Shown: one piece after another, positions 33,659 to 42,036 of the stretch
How the letters are laid out: each line of letters begins with the position of its first letter
Numbering within the stretch: position 1 is the stretch's first letter
DNA from: Pseudanabaena cinerea FACHB-1277
GTDB taxonomy: Bacteria > Cyanobacteriota > Cyanobacteriia > Pseudanabaenales > Pseudanabaenaceae
Reading direction: 5' to 3'
Length of the DNA stretch: 64,000 bases
Assembly (NCBI RefSeq): GCF_014696345.1
Contig: NZ_JACJPY010000006.1
Coordinates: forward strand, 52,301-116,300
Program-made: the position numbers and the translations under genes
The notes under the pieces: model-generated
What the model saw: the letters and a program-made list of their open reading frames with translations, nothing else
The model's database searches: none
Told to the model about the DNA's origin: nothing

Positions 33659-35032
33659 TCAAAGCCTTTGAGTATTTTCTCGCTGTGACAAACTTTGTGC
33701 TTTGCTAATCGAAGCAATCAGAAAAGCATAGGAAATGCAACCAACGATCGCTAATAACCAAAAGTTGATTAGGGCGCTAGTATTCCAGAGAGCATGGAGC
33801 AGGGCGGCACTTAGGTAGCCGATGGTGAGGATTTGCCATCGGCGGGAGGGTTTGAGTACACTTAGACCAATGAAATAGCCAAAATAACCGCTATAGGCCA
33901 TATGCCCTGCCACCGAGCCTAAAATGCGGGGAATTAGTAATTGTAAGCCTGTGAGTTCGGCAGTACCTGTCATTCCCGCCTGACTTGCCACGCTTTGAAT
34001 GATATTCGGTACATATAGCCCCAGGGTTTCGGTGAGGGTGAAGCCTACCGCCGAGGCTGCTCCCAACAGGATGCCATCGAGGGGTTCGCTAATGCCAACA
34101 AGCGATCGCCATTGTTTGCTAAACCTTAAACCCATGAACCAGAGTAGAAATAGGGGTAAAGCCTTGAGCAGTTCCTCCATTAGTCCTGCCCCAAAAAATG
34201 TCGATACTAAAATGCTAAGCAAATTAGTCTGTCCTGTTGGAGCGTTGCCTGGTAAGACTTTGTAAAAGAACCAGATAAATAGATTGAGTACAGGCGTGCG
34301 GAGAATCGCGGCAGTAAATAGGGCTGTGCCAAGAATAATCCACCAAGGCTTGGACTTGCGACAAAGTTGATAGATAAAATAATAGGCGGCGAGGCTGATA
34401 TAGATGGAAACCGTGAGGTTAAATAATTTCGGTTGTCCTAAAAAAGCAAACATCATCACCACAAAACCAACAGTGGCGAGTCCTGTTAAAAAATAACTCT
34501 TTTGCCAAGGCTTATTGTGGGTAGAAAAAATTGGTAAAAGCTGGGTTAAGGTAATTTTGGTGATTTGCGATCGCGGTGCATTGAATGTGCCTGTGTCGAT
34601 TTCAGTATCGCTATCATGGGCGGGATCATGGGCGGGATGTCGCGCCAGTTCAAAGATAAAATTGGGACCATCTTTGCTTAAAGCAATGCGATCGCCATGG
34701 CGTAAAATCTGGCAACCATAGAGGCGCTGCTCATTGACAAAAGTACCATTGGCACTCTGAAGATCGCAAATTTCCCAACCATAACAAATGGCACTGATGG
34801 GGTTAGGCGCACTCATAATTGGGCGAATTTCCGCATGGCGGCGAGAAACAGACCCATAGAGGTCTAAATCAATCGCCACTTCGCAATGAGGATCGCGCCC
34901 AATGGTAATGGGGTGATCGCTGAGGCTAATGGAAGTTAATAATTCTCGATGGCGATCGCCCCCACGCAGATTTAGTGATGGATCTTGCGTGACCTGTTTC
35001 AGAAAAGCCATATTTTCGGGGCGATCGTTCAT
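33659..35032 (-). CDS. FHA-domain protein fused to PrsW-type intramembrane protease
   Basis: A 457-residue fusion. Residues about 25-130 form an FHA domain (ITIGRDPHCEVAI, GSVSRRHAEI, SANGTFVNEQR), which binds phospho-threonine. A linker is followed by eight or so membrane segments with the PrsW motifs: EELLKALPLF (the glutamate pair), GILLGAASAVGFTLTE and HALWN. PrsW proteases cleave membrane anti-sigma factors. A phosphorylation-gated protease is inference from the fusion. The ATG at 35032 is used; a TTG at 35059 would overlap the end of bioD. Confidence 0.9.
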   Translation of the reverse strand: MNDRPENMAFLKQVTQDPSLNLRGGDRHRELLTSISLSDHPITIGRDPHCEVAIDLDLYGSVSRRHAEIRPIMSAPNPISAICYGWEICDLQSANGTFVNEQRLYGCQILRHGDRIALSKDGPNFIFELARHPAHDPAHDSDTEIDTGTFNAPRSQITKITLTQLLPIFSTHNKPWQKSYFLTGLATVGFVVMMFAFLGQPKLFNLTVSIYISLAAYYFIYQLCRKSKPWWIILGTALFTAAILRTPVLNLFIWFFYKVLPGNAPTGQTNLLSILVSTFFGAGLMEELLKALPLFLLWFMGLRFSKQWRSLVGISEPLDGILLGAASAVGFTLTETLGLYVPNIIQSVASQAGMTGTAELTGLQLLIPRILGSVAGHMAYSGYFGYFIGLSVLKPSRRWQILTIGYLSAALLHALWNTSALINFWLLAIVGCISYAFLIASISKAQSLSQRENTQRL

Positions 35033-35045
35033 ATTGGGGGAACTG

Positions 35046-35762
35046 CTATATGCGGTCAATGTCTAATGCGGAAGCGGCTCTGGCTAATTGGGAAATATCA
35101 CTGAGGTTGTCGATATAGGGCAGAATACCCAAAACAGGTATATTGGCTAGACGGGCTATCATTTCTGGCGGCGCGAGTTCAGCAATTTCTGCGGGGCTGT
35201 AGGGTTGAGAACAACTGAGGACAATGCCTTTGAGTTTAACCTTTTGCGCCCTCGCAAGGGCAACATTGGCGATCGCCTGCGAGATTGCGCCCAAACGCAC
35301 AGGCACAACCAGCAAGGTCGGCAAAGCCCAATCCCTTGCCAAGTCTGCCACCAAATATTCATCGGTAATTGGCGAACCCAATCCTCCCAAAGCTTCCACC
35401 AACAGACGCTCCTTCGTTTGCGCTAGTTTTTGAAACTGCTGCCAAATTAAGCCTAAATCGATCGCTTTGCCCTCCTTTGCTGCCGCGATCGCAGGGGCAA
35501 CAGGGGTTTCTAAATAAATAGGGGTGATTTCGGCGAGGGTTTGGGTCAAGGCAAAGGTTTGATCATAAAATTCGCGATCGCCAATGCCAGACTGCACAGG
35601 CTTGTAAATGCCAAGGGAGTCACTGGGGCGATCGCTATAGGTCAACCAATAAGCCGCCAATGCCGCCGTTACTACCGTTTTGCCAATGCCCGTATCACTG
35701 CCTGTGATTAATATTTGTTTGGATATTTGTTTGGATATTTGTTTTGATTGACCCTGCGCCAT
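35046..35762 (-). CDS. bioD: Dethiobiotin synthetase
   Basis: Closes the ureido ring of dethiobiotin from 7,8-diaminopelargonic acid, CO2 and ATP, the penultimate step of biotin synthesis. The P-loop is GSDTGIGKT, and the segments YKPVQSGI and VEALGGLGSPI match the family. The Met at 35762 has GGAG five bases upstream and gives the family length of 238 residues; the frame extends to 35843. Near the start there is a short SKQI repeat (SKQISKQISKQI) encoded by tandem 12-bp units. It lies between pfkA and the FHA-PrsW gene on one strand. Confidence 0.93.
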   Translation of the reverse strand: MAQGQSKQISKQISKQILITGSDTGIGKTVVTAALAAYWLTYSDRPSDSLGIYKPVQSGIGDREFYDQTFALTQTLAEITPIYLETPVAPAIAAAKEGKAIDLGLIWQQFQKLAQTKERLLVEALGGLGSPITDEYLVADLARDWALPTLLVVPVRLGAISQAIANVALARAQKVKLKGIVLSCSQPYSPAEIAELAPPEMIARLANIPVLGILPYIDNLSDISQLARAASALDIDRI

Positions 35763-35829
35763 GCTTGCTCCTAAATCAGGTTTGTATCTATCTAGATAGT
35801 AGCGGTGCAGAGCATCGCCACTATCTAAT

Positions 35830-36915
35830 TTAATCAATTTCACCGATGTATGTCCCTAAACCAAGGGCAGTACGAATTAATGTCCCTTGCACATCCACCG
35901 CACGATATTGAGCGATCGCCTCAGAAATTGGCACACTGATTACTTCACGGTTAATCCAAGCCACCATGCGATCGTACTGTTTGTGTGCCACGAGATCCAC
36001 CGCCGCCACCCCAAACGCCGCACCGAGAATGCGATCAAGTGGTGATGGGGTACTGCCCCTCTGCACATGCCCCAAAATCGTCACCCGACTCTCCATATTG
36101 GTGCGGGTACTGATTTGATCGCCAAGGTACTGTCCAATGCCACCATAGAGCGTCTGTCCAAGGCTATTGGTATAGCGTACTGGTTCACCTGAGGGGGTTT
36201 TTACCGCCTCTGCCACCACCATCGTACTGAAATTAAAGCCACGCAATGCCCGATTCATGAGGCGATCGCAGACCTTATCTAGGTCATAGGGAATCTCAGG
36301 AATCAAAATTACATGAGCGCCCCCTGCAATGCCAGCACTGACGGCAATATGCCCTGCATCCCGCCCCATCACCTCCAAGATCATCACGCGGCTATGGCTA
36401 ATCGCGGTATAGGTCAGCCGATCCAGTGCTTCCACTGCCACACTTACCGCCGTATTAAAACCAATGGAATTTTCTGTAGCCCCTAGGTCGTTATCAATGG
36501 TCTTAGGCACTGCCACCAAATTCATATTGCCCTGCTGTGCGAGGCGGCGCAATATCGCCAAGCTGCCATCACCACCAATGCCAATCAGCGCATCTAGCCC
36601 TAGCTGATGATAGCCATCGATCACCTCTTGAGAGCGATCAATAGTCTCACCATCTGATAGCGGATAGGCAAAGGGATTGCCCTTATTCACCGTACCTAAA
36701 ATCGTACCGCCATAGCGCAAAATTCCTGATACCCGCTTCATATCTAAAAGTTCCGATTCCACAGGACGGCTCATTAATCCTTGGGTTGCGCCTTTAATGC
36801 CATAAACCTCCATGTCCCACTCACGGGCGCGGCGCACCACCGCCCTAATTACCGCATTCAAGCCGCCACAGTCGCCGCCGCTAGTCAAGATGCCAACACG
36901 CTTAGCCTTACTCAT
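35830..36915 (-). CDS. pfkA: 6-phosphofructokinase
   Basis: Phosphorylates fructose-6-phosphate in glycolysis. The 361-residue protein has the family motifs ILTSGGDCGGLNAVIRA, GIGGDGSLA and VPKTIDNDL. Gly in GGDGS fits an ATP-using enzyme, whereas Lys in PKTIDND, where the classic bacterial enzyme has Gly, is the form seen in group-III/PPi-related enzymes. The donor is therefore probably ATP but cannot be read with certainty. It is the first gene of the pfkA-bioD-FHA/PrsW run. Confidence 0.95.
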   Translation of the reverse strand: MSKAKRVGILTSGGDCGGLNAVIRAVVRRAREWDMEVYGIKGATQGLMSRPVESELLDMKRVSGILRYGGTILGTVNKGNPFAYPLSDGETIDRSQEVIDGYHQLGLDALIGIGGDGSLAILRRLAQQGNMNLVAVPKTIDNDLGATENSIGFNTAVSVAVEALDRLTYTAISHSRVMILEVMGRDAGHIAVSAGIAGGAHVILIPEIPYDLDKVCDRLMNRALRGFNFSTMVVAEAVKTPSGEPVRYTNSLGQTLYGGIGQYLGDQISTRTNMESRVTILGHVQRGSTPSPLDRILGAAFGVAAVDLVAHKQYDRMVAWINREVISVPISEAIAQYRAVDVQGTLIRTALGLGTYIGEID

Positions 36916-37039
36916 ATATGTTCCGCCATATTCCGCAAATTGTTAAAAGATAATTCAATTCCGCTTCAATCTTTATAGCCCTTTGCGTATGGTCAATCTA
37001 TTCACTTAAGCTTTATTGAATAATTCATGTTATGCAGAA

Positions 37040-37235
37040 TGCGGATGATGAATCTCTTGCTGTTAGCTAAGCAGGACAACTCCTTGGGACACAGGGAGTC
37101 TGGCTCGAAGATAGGCAACTATCTTGCCAGTTAGTACCACTACGAAGTGAGTAAAACCTGCGGAGGGATGATAAGTCCAGCTTAGAGACGGCTCTAACAA
37201 GGCTCTCCCAGTGAAAGAGGAAGCCCTTACTCTAT
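37040..37235 (+). mobile_element. Probable TnpB (IS1341-type) 3'-end remnant with RNA-like structure
   Basis: The 311-bp gap before the CHAT fragment contains no good frame. From about 37040 it reads like the 3' end of cyanobacterial TnpB elements: CAGTTAGTACCACTACGAAG, then CCTGCGGAGGGATGATAAGT, then AAGGCTCTCCCAGTGAAAGA followed by GGAAGCCCT. In complete elements this end encodes the guide (omega) RNA. No TnpB frame is adjacent, so it is a relic. The assignment is from memory of such elements and not from a search. Confidence 0.35.
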
Positions 37236-37508
37236 TTTTTGTTTACAAAAAAAATGAGTGTCGGGTATGTCACTCAGTGATATTTGAGCGCGGCGCAATG
37301 CTTCAGTTACAGTGACATTACCCTTTTGCAATTCTGTTTCTGCATGGGTGGCAAGGTGAATAATATTATGATTAAGGAGTCCCGCTCTAAAATCAGTCAC
37401 TAGGGTTGCTAGTTCTTTTTGAGAGATTTTGACAGTACGGCTGATGGGGACAGTGTTGGGTGAGAAGAGGATGATTTCGAGAAGACAGGATACTCGCTCC
37501 CCATTCAA
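37227..37508 (-). pseudogene. CHAT-domain protein fragment
   Basis: A 93-codon frame starting at TTG and reading LEIILFSPNTVPISRTVKIS, then LATLVTDFRAGLLN, which is the middle of a CHAT (caspase-like) domain. It then jumps to HNIIHLATHAE, the catalytic-His segment, without the intervening 100 or so residues. A degenerate C-terminus follows. The Cys segment is missing. It is an internally deleted relic of a TPR-CHAT or similar gene, beside the TnpB-type remnant. Confidence 0.6.
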
Positions 37509-37613
37509 GAGTTAGCGCTGCGGCACTTCTCTCTGTATGCTAATTGCATGGCGATTGCTTGCCAATCACACGCTGGCTGATGGTAGGTCAGGTCTTGCAA
37601 TGTTATCATAAGA

Positions 37614-38051
37614 CTAAATGTAATACATGGTTGTGGCAATCTGACGCTGACGCTGGCGATCGCAGAGATCTTTGAGGGTGCAACTGTCTAATACATCGGC
37701 GGCAGCTTTTTGGGCTGATTCCCATACTTCACGAATCACTGCCAGAGATGTATTTTCTTGCCCCACCTTATCTTTGTTGTTGATTAAGTCATAGCCTTCT
37801 ATGCCCTGAATAATTTCTAGCAAACTAATCTCCCAAGGTTCGCGAGAAAGAGTGTATCCCCCTTTAGAACCACGCTGACTCTTGACTAGCCCTTGACGCT
37901 TGAGAGTCGCTAAAAGCTGCTCTAGATAGCGATCAGGGATATTTTGCTGAGCGGCGATCTGACGAATTTGCAAGGGCTGGTCGATCGCGAAATGATTAGC
38001 TAATTCCACCATCGCTAAAACCGCATATTCACTCTTTAAGGAAAGTTCCAC
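37614..38051 (-). CDS. Rrf2-family transcriptional regulator
   Basis: A 145-residue Rrf2 protein with a winged-helix DNA-binding domain (residues about 1-80; LKRQGLVKSQRGSKGGY is the recognition/wing part) and a dimerisation helix. IscR-type regulators bind an Fe-S cluster through three Cys near residues 92-104. Those are absent here; only Cys124 and Cys130 occur, spaced C-x5-C. It may therefore be a cluster sensor of another type, as discussed for Synechocystis Slr0846, or not a cluster protein at all. It is transcribed alone. Confidence 0.9.
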   Translation of the reverse strand: MELSLKSEYAVLAMVELANHFAIDQPLQIRQIAAQQNIPDRYLEQLLATLKRQGLVKSQRGSKGGYTLSREPWEISLLEIIQGIEGYDLINNKDKVGQENTSLAVIREVWESAQKAAADVLDSCTLKDLCDRQRQRQIATTMYYI

Positions 38052-38344
38052 AAGCCTTTAGTCATAATTTAAAGATATTTCATGATTATACTACGGTATG
38101 GCGCTGTAAATTATGGATTTGTATAGTTACGTTTTTGTAAGATATCTCGCGATCTCTAAATTAGCTGTTAGCCTAAATAACATAAAAGCCAGAAAAAGAA
38201 GCCAGCAAGAGAAGGTTGAGACAATCGTACTTTATTGGCTCTTCTTAAGCTTTTTCTTGTCTTTTTCTTGACTTTCGATTAATTTTTGATTAGCTGTTGC
38301 TTAACTTCTATTTAGAGATATACCAGTAGATATTTGTTTTACCT

Positions 38345-38665
38345 ATGAAGCGATTTCGAGATGAATGGATTGATGAATGGTGTCGGGAGAATGGTTGGAC
38401 AGATCTATTCATTGAGCGTTGTTGTAATTACTGGGCGTTTCCCCCAAGCTCAGTTATGCCATTGCCGATCCCCAATAAAATATTGCGCGAGATCAAGGCT
38501 GCAAAAGGCATGAGTGATGATGAAAAACTTTGGTCACTAGCTGCGGTCGCCATTTCCTGCTTAGCCTCAATCTGTTGCTTTATCCTCAAAAATCCTCTGC
38601 CCATAACCTGTGCCTTTGGAGTTGTTGCTTTTATTGTTGGTCAATTAGAGATTGAGGAGTTTTAG
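38345..38665 (+). CDS. Small two-helix membrane protein, hypothetical
   Basis: A 106-residue protein. The N-terminal half is acidic and Trp-rich (EWIDEWCRENGWTDLF), and the second half has two hydrophobic helices (about residues 62-80 and 87-101). It looks like a cyanobacterial conserved hypothetical of thylakoid- or plasma-membrane type. No motif suggests a reaction. Confidence 0.7.
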   Translation: MKRFRDEWIDEWCRENGWTDLFIERCCNYWAFPPSSVMPLPIPNKILREIKAAKGMSDDEKLWSLAAVAISCLASICCFILKNPLPITCAFGVVAFIVGQLEIEEF

Positions 38666-38727
38666 CAATGCTGGAGCGACTTTTACAAATGCAGCTCAGC
38701 CGCGCTTGCAAAAGTTATAAGGCTGTA

Positions 38728-39420
38728 TCAACCGCGTTCTAGCAATACTTGCTTTAAACGCATAGGATCGCCATGGTCGATCACTTTGCCCTGCTCCAAT
38801 AAAAAAGCACCATCGGCATAGTTCAATTCATTTAAGCGGTGCGTGACCCATAGCGCCGTAAGATTTTTTTGTTTTACCAAATCTCTTACCGAAGCCACAA
38901 GATCATTCTGATTTTCTCCATCTAATAAGGCGGTAGGTTCATCTAGTAGCAATACTTCGGCATGACGAGCGATCGCCCCTGCGATCGCCACCCGTTGCTT
39001 CTGCCCCCCACTGAGGGCATAGATCGGACGGCGGATCATTTGGATGAGATTTACTGCTTGCAGCGACTCCTCTACCCTTTGCTGTGTCTGTCTGTAACTT
39101 AGGTTTTCTGATACCAAGCCAAAGGCAACATCAGCGCCAACGGTCGGCAGTACTAATTGGTGATCAGGATTTTGAAACACAAAACCAATTCGATCGCTTA
39201 TTTGCATCGCGCCTGACTGAGGTTTGAGCAACCCAGCCAATAGTCTTAGCAAGGTTGATTTGCCACTGCCATTAGTACCGAGCAGCATCCAAAACTCGCC
39301 TTGAGGTACAGACAGGGTGCAGCGATCAAGAACAGTTGCGCCAGAGTCCCATGCAAAACAAAGATCGGAAACCGCAATAGCCGTCTTAATAATCGGTTGA
39401 ATGGATTGGTCGGTGGGCAT
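38728..39420 (-). CDS. Energy-coupling-factor-type ABC ATPase (EcfA/CbiO-like)
   Basis: An ABC ATPase of 230 residues: Walker A GTNGSGKST, signature LSGGQKQR, Walker B VLLLDEPTALLD and switch His in LWVTHRLNEL. The stretch FVFQNPDHQLVLPTVGADVA is typical of the EcfA/CbiO group that powers vitamin or metal uptake. The ATG at 39420 is preferred over a TTG at 39477. The transmembrane EcfT and substrate-binding subunits are not adjacent, so the substrate (cobalt, nickel or a vitamin) is not known. Confidence 0.88.
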   Translation of the reverse strand: MPTDQSIQPIIKTAIAVSDLCFAWDSGATVLDRCTLSVPQGEFWMLLGTNGSGKSTLLRLLAGLLKPQSGAMQISDRIGFVFQNPDHQLVLPTVGADVAFGLVSENLSYRQTQQRVEESLQAVNLIQMIRRPIYALSGGQKQRVAIAGAIARHAEVLLLDEPTALLDGENQNDLVASVRDLVKQKNLTALWVTHRLNELNYADGAFLLEQGKVIDHGDPMRLKQVLLERG

Positions 39421-39463
39421 TATATTTATTGATTCGGGCGTGGGGTAAATGCTTCGTATGTTG

Positions 39464-39531
39464 TAGGACTTATGCAAAAAGACTTGAAACCCAGCTTTTG
39501 GCTGTTTTGAGGCTAGTTTGCGTAAGTCCTA
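39464..39531. mobile_element. 68-bp MITE-like inverted repeat
   Basis: TAGGACTTATGCAAA (39464-39478) and TTTGCGTAAGTCCTA (39517-39531) are inverted repeats with one mismatch in 15, bounding a short core without a gene. TAGGACTTACGCAAA-type ends occur in cyanobacterial insertion sequences, so this is a minimal non-autonomous derivative. It sits 44 bp upstream of the EcfA-type ATPase start and may affect its promoter. Confidence 0.75.
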
Positions 39532-39613
39532 AGTTGTTTGGAGGTGCGGTGTAGCCGTGCTTTTAAAACTTGTTTTTGAGGTTAGCAGTAAGCGCTATAT
39601 ATAGTGTCAGTAT

Positions 39614-39871
39614 TTAGCCGCGCACGAAGCCAGCCCCTAGCCCAGACGACGCTCCCGACTTCTCAGAAACTTGTACAGCCGAAATTTCACTGGCTAGAAC
39701 TGAAATCCTTTTGCCTTCTTGCTTTTGACAAGTTAGCTCAATCAATTGGGGATGCCCTTCGGCGATCGCTTTGCAGATATCTTGATAGAGCGCCTCTGCG
39801 CCTTCCTGTTCTAGGCGTTGCACAGACAAAGCGATCGGGTTGTTTTTGAGTGTAACTTCAACTGTGTACAT
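39614..39871 (-). CDS. UPF0367 family protein
   Basis: An 85-residue protein of the cyanobacterial UPF0367 family: MYTVEVTLKNNPIALSVQRL, then LYQDICKAIAEGHPQLIELT and ASEISAVQVSEKSGA. The Met at 39871 is the usual start; the frame also has a Met two codons upstream. The function of the family is unknown. Confidence 0.92.
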   Translation of the reverse strand: MYTVEVTLKNNPIALSVQRLEQEGAEALYQDICKAIAEGHPQLIELTCQKQEGKRISVLASEISAVQVSEKSGASSGLGAGFVRG

Positions 39872-40125
39872 CAGCATTAATAAAATTTCCTTGATTTATG
39901 ATCTAAGTTTAGGCTTATCGCATCCTTGATCTAAGTATGCCATTATCAAAGCCCTTCATGTTTGTAAAGGTTAAGGTTTACTCCTTGCGCCAATTTGTCT
40001 GGCAATGTCTAGTTAAAATATCATGATCCCAAGACTTATATCGTTTTTTGAGTAGTACGATACATATTATTCTCAATCTTCCCACGTAAGCTGATACCTG
40101 TTGAGCGCTAAAACCAACGAGATGT

Positions 40126-40323
40126 ATGTCACAAGTCAACCTACAACGAGTTAAGATTTTAACCGAACAAATTAAGTTTGAAACTAGCCAGCCAATGACT
40201 GATTGGGATCTGGTACAGCATTTGCTAGATGAACTGATGGAAAATCATCAGCAATACAAGTCCTATGCCCTCAGCAATAACCTAATTCCCTATCACTCAC
40301 CTGTTTCCAAAATCGCTAGCTAA
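40126..40323 (+). CDS. Small hypothetical protein
   Basis: A 65-residue soluble protein, MSQVNLQRVKILTEQIKFET, then PMTDWDLVQHLLDELMENHQ. The helical middle with TDWDLVQHLLDEL resembles small cyanobacterial proteins of unknown role. There is no membrane segment or motif. Codon use is similar to its neighbours. Confidence 0.6.
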   Translation: MSQVNLQRVKILTEQIKFETSQPMTDWDLVQHLLDELMENHQQYKSYALSNNLIPYHSPVSKIAS

Positions 40324-40441
40324 GGATTGAAAATAAAGTGCAGTCTATTGAGACTTTTAATGAGACTTTTAAATTTTTCTCTGGGTTTTAAGTTAGTGCC
40401 AAGCAATGTAATTCATAAAAGTGATTTATAAAATAATGCCA

Positions 40442-41806
40442 TTAGCCAAACCGTCCGATCTCCACACCATTTTGACGAATTACTAATTCCACGCTCAAAG
40501 AGCTTGCAGGAAAAATATCCTCCTTGGCGATCGCCCGAATCTCATAGGGAGCCGTCAGCGTGCTTACCAACTTAAATAAATCATTCAAAGCTTCAGGAGG
40601 AAAATTGCCCACCTTGCCCGTGATGGGATTTGCCAACACGCCTTCCTGTCGCGCCCGAAAGCTGACCAAGAGAAATAGCTGCTCAATTTTGGCGGCGAGA
40701 GCCTGTGGTGAAAGATCGGGGGTAAACTTAAGGGTAGCAATTTCAGTGCCTGCGGCAAAAATTTGGCGATTGAGGGTGACATCTGCGGCGATCGCAATCT
40801 TGGTTTCCCGCTTCAAAAAATTGCCTGCCGACAAAATTCTGACCACATAGCTTTTGCCATCACGCAATCGATTTAACAAACCCTCAAATTGGGCATCTGT
40901 AATTTGCACCACTGGCTCTTTGGGGGCTTGTTCGGGTAAGAAATCTAGCAATTCACGGGCATTACGCTCCGCCTGTTGCAATAGCTGAGTGCTGGCTTGG
41001 CGCAATTCTGACGCACTGAGGTCTGGACGCACCACCCCAATCGAGAGGATCTGATCAGCAAAAATCGCCACATTCCCCTTACGCAATGCTTCTAGACTGA
41101 TTAATAGTTGTTCCCTGACTGATTCCAAAGAGGCGATTTCGGTACTCAATGCCGTCCTTTGTTTTTCAATTTCCGCAAGACGCTGTTCTGACTCGCCCAC
41201 CCTCTGCTTCAAAATTTCGCGATCGCGGGAAATGCTATCTAATTCTGTAGCAATGCGTTCTTTCTCATTGCGTAATTGCTCACTTTCATTTTGCAAATTC
41301 TCCTGCTCAGCATTTAGGCTTTGAATGCGATCGCGCAGATCTGCCTCCTGCTGTGAAGCCTTTTGCAATTCCGCATCCGCCTGTTGAAACTTATTTTCGA
41401 CTGTTTGTAATAGAGCCTGCGTTTCGGCTTGTTTGCGTACCGCCTGCACTAAAGATTGATTAATTTCTTGTAGGCTTGCTCGCGCTTTTTGCTGCTCATC
41501 CTTAGCCGCATTTAATTCTGTTTCAACCTGCCGCTTCTGTTCTTGACTATTAGCCAATTCTGAACGAATGCTTTCTAACCGAAATAGTCCATCGCGCAAC
41601 TGCCCACTTAACAATAGCAATATGCCCAATGTGGAGGCCGAAATTAGACCGCCAGTGGCGATGGTCACGACAGTGGCAGTGTCGCGAGGTCTGAGGTTAA
41701 ACACACTAAGCCGCGCTTTACCGACCTTAGTACCTATGCGATCGCCTAATGTCGCAATGATGCCACCTAAGATTAAAATCGCTAAAATCAGCGTGTATCC
41801 AGCCAT
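40442..41806 (-). CDS. DUF3084 coiled-coil membrane protein
   Basis: A 454-residue protein of the DUF3084 family. A membrane helix lies at the N-terminus (YTLILAILILGGIIATL) and a second near residue 55. A long coiled coil follows (about 75-245) with runs such as QEADLRDRIQSLNAEQENLQ, and then a globular C-terminal domain. The function is unknown; the layout suggests an envelope- or membrane-organising protein. It is well conserved in cyanobacteria. Confidence 0.9.
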   Translation of the reverse strand: MAGYTLILAILILGGIIATLGDRIGTKVGKARLSVFNLRPRDTATVVTIATGGLISASTLGILLLLSGQLRDGLFRLESIRSELANSQEQKRQVETELNAAKDEQQKARASLQEINQSLVQAVRKQAETQALLQTVENKFQQADAELQKASQQEADLRDRIQSLNAEQENLQNESEQLRNEKERIATELDSISRDREILKQRVGESEQRLAEIEKQRTALSTEIASLESVREQLLISLEALRKGNVAIFADQILSIGVVRPDLSASELRQASTQLLQQAERNARELLDFLPEQAPKEPVVQITDAQFEGLLNRLRDGKSYVVRILSAGNFLKRETKIAIAADVTLNRQIFAAGTEIATLKFTPDLSPQALAAKIEQLFLLVSFRARQEGVLANPITGKVGNFPPEALNDLFKLVSTLTAPYEIRAIAKEDIFPASSLSVELVIRQNGVEIGRFG

Positions 41807-42036
41807 GTAACTCCTAATAAGTCCTCACGCTGTAGATCTTAAACTATATAGCGCTTTACTTGAAACCCACAAAGATTTTTGGAATCATACCAAATACAAA
41901 ACTTGGCAACTACTTGAAGCTCAGATCATAAATTCAGTGAATTCCTGAAAGAATTATGAAAATAGAAAATAGAAAAATATGGATTTGACGGTTTGCAAGT
42001 TGTCCTTGACAACTTGCAAACTGCGATAGCAAGCTG

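Noticed and set aside
37040..37235. RNase P RNA, tmRNA or a group II intron end as explanation for the structured stretch.
   Set aside because: The diagnostic conserved segments of those RNAs are not present; resemblance to a TnpB 3' end is better.
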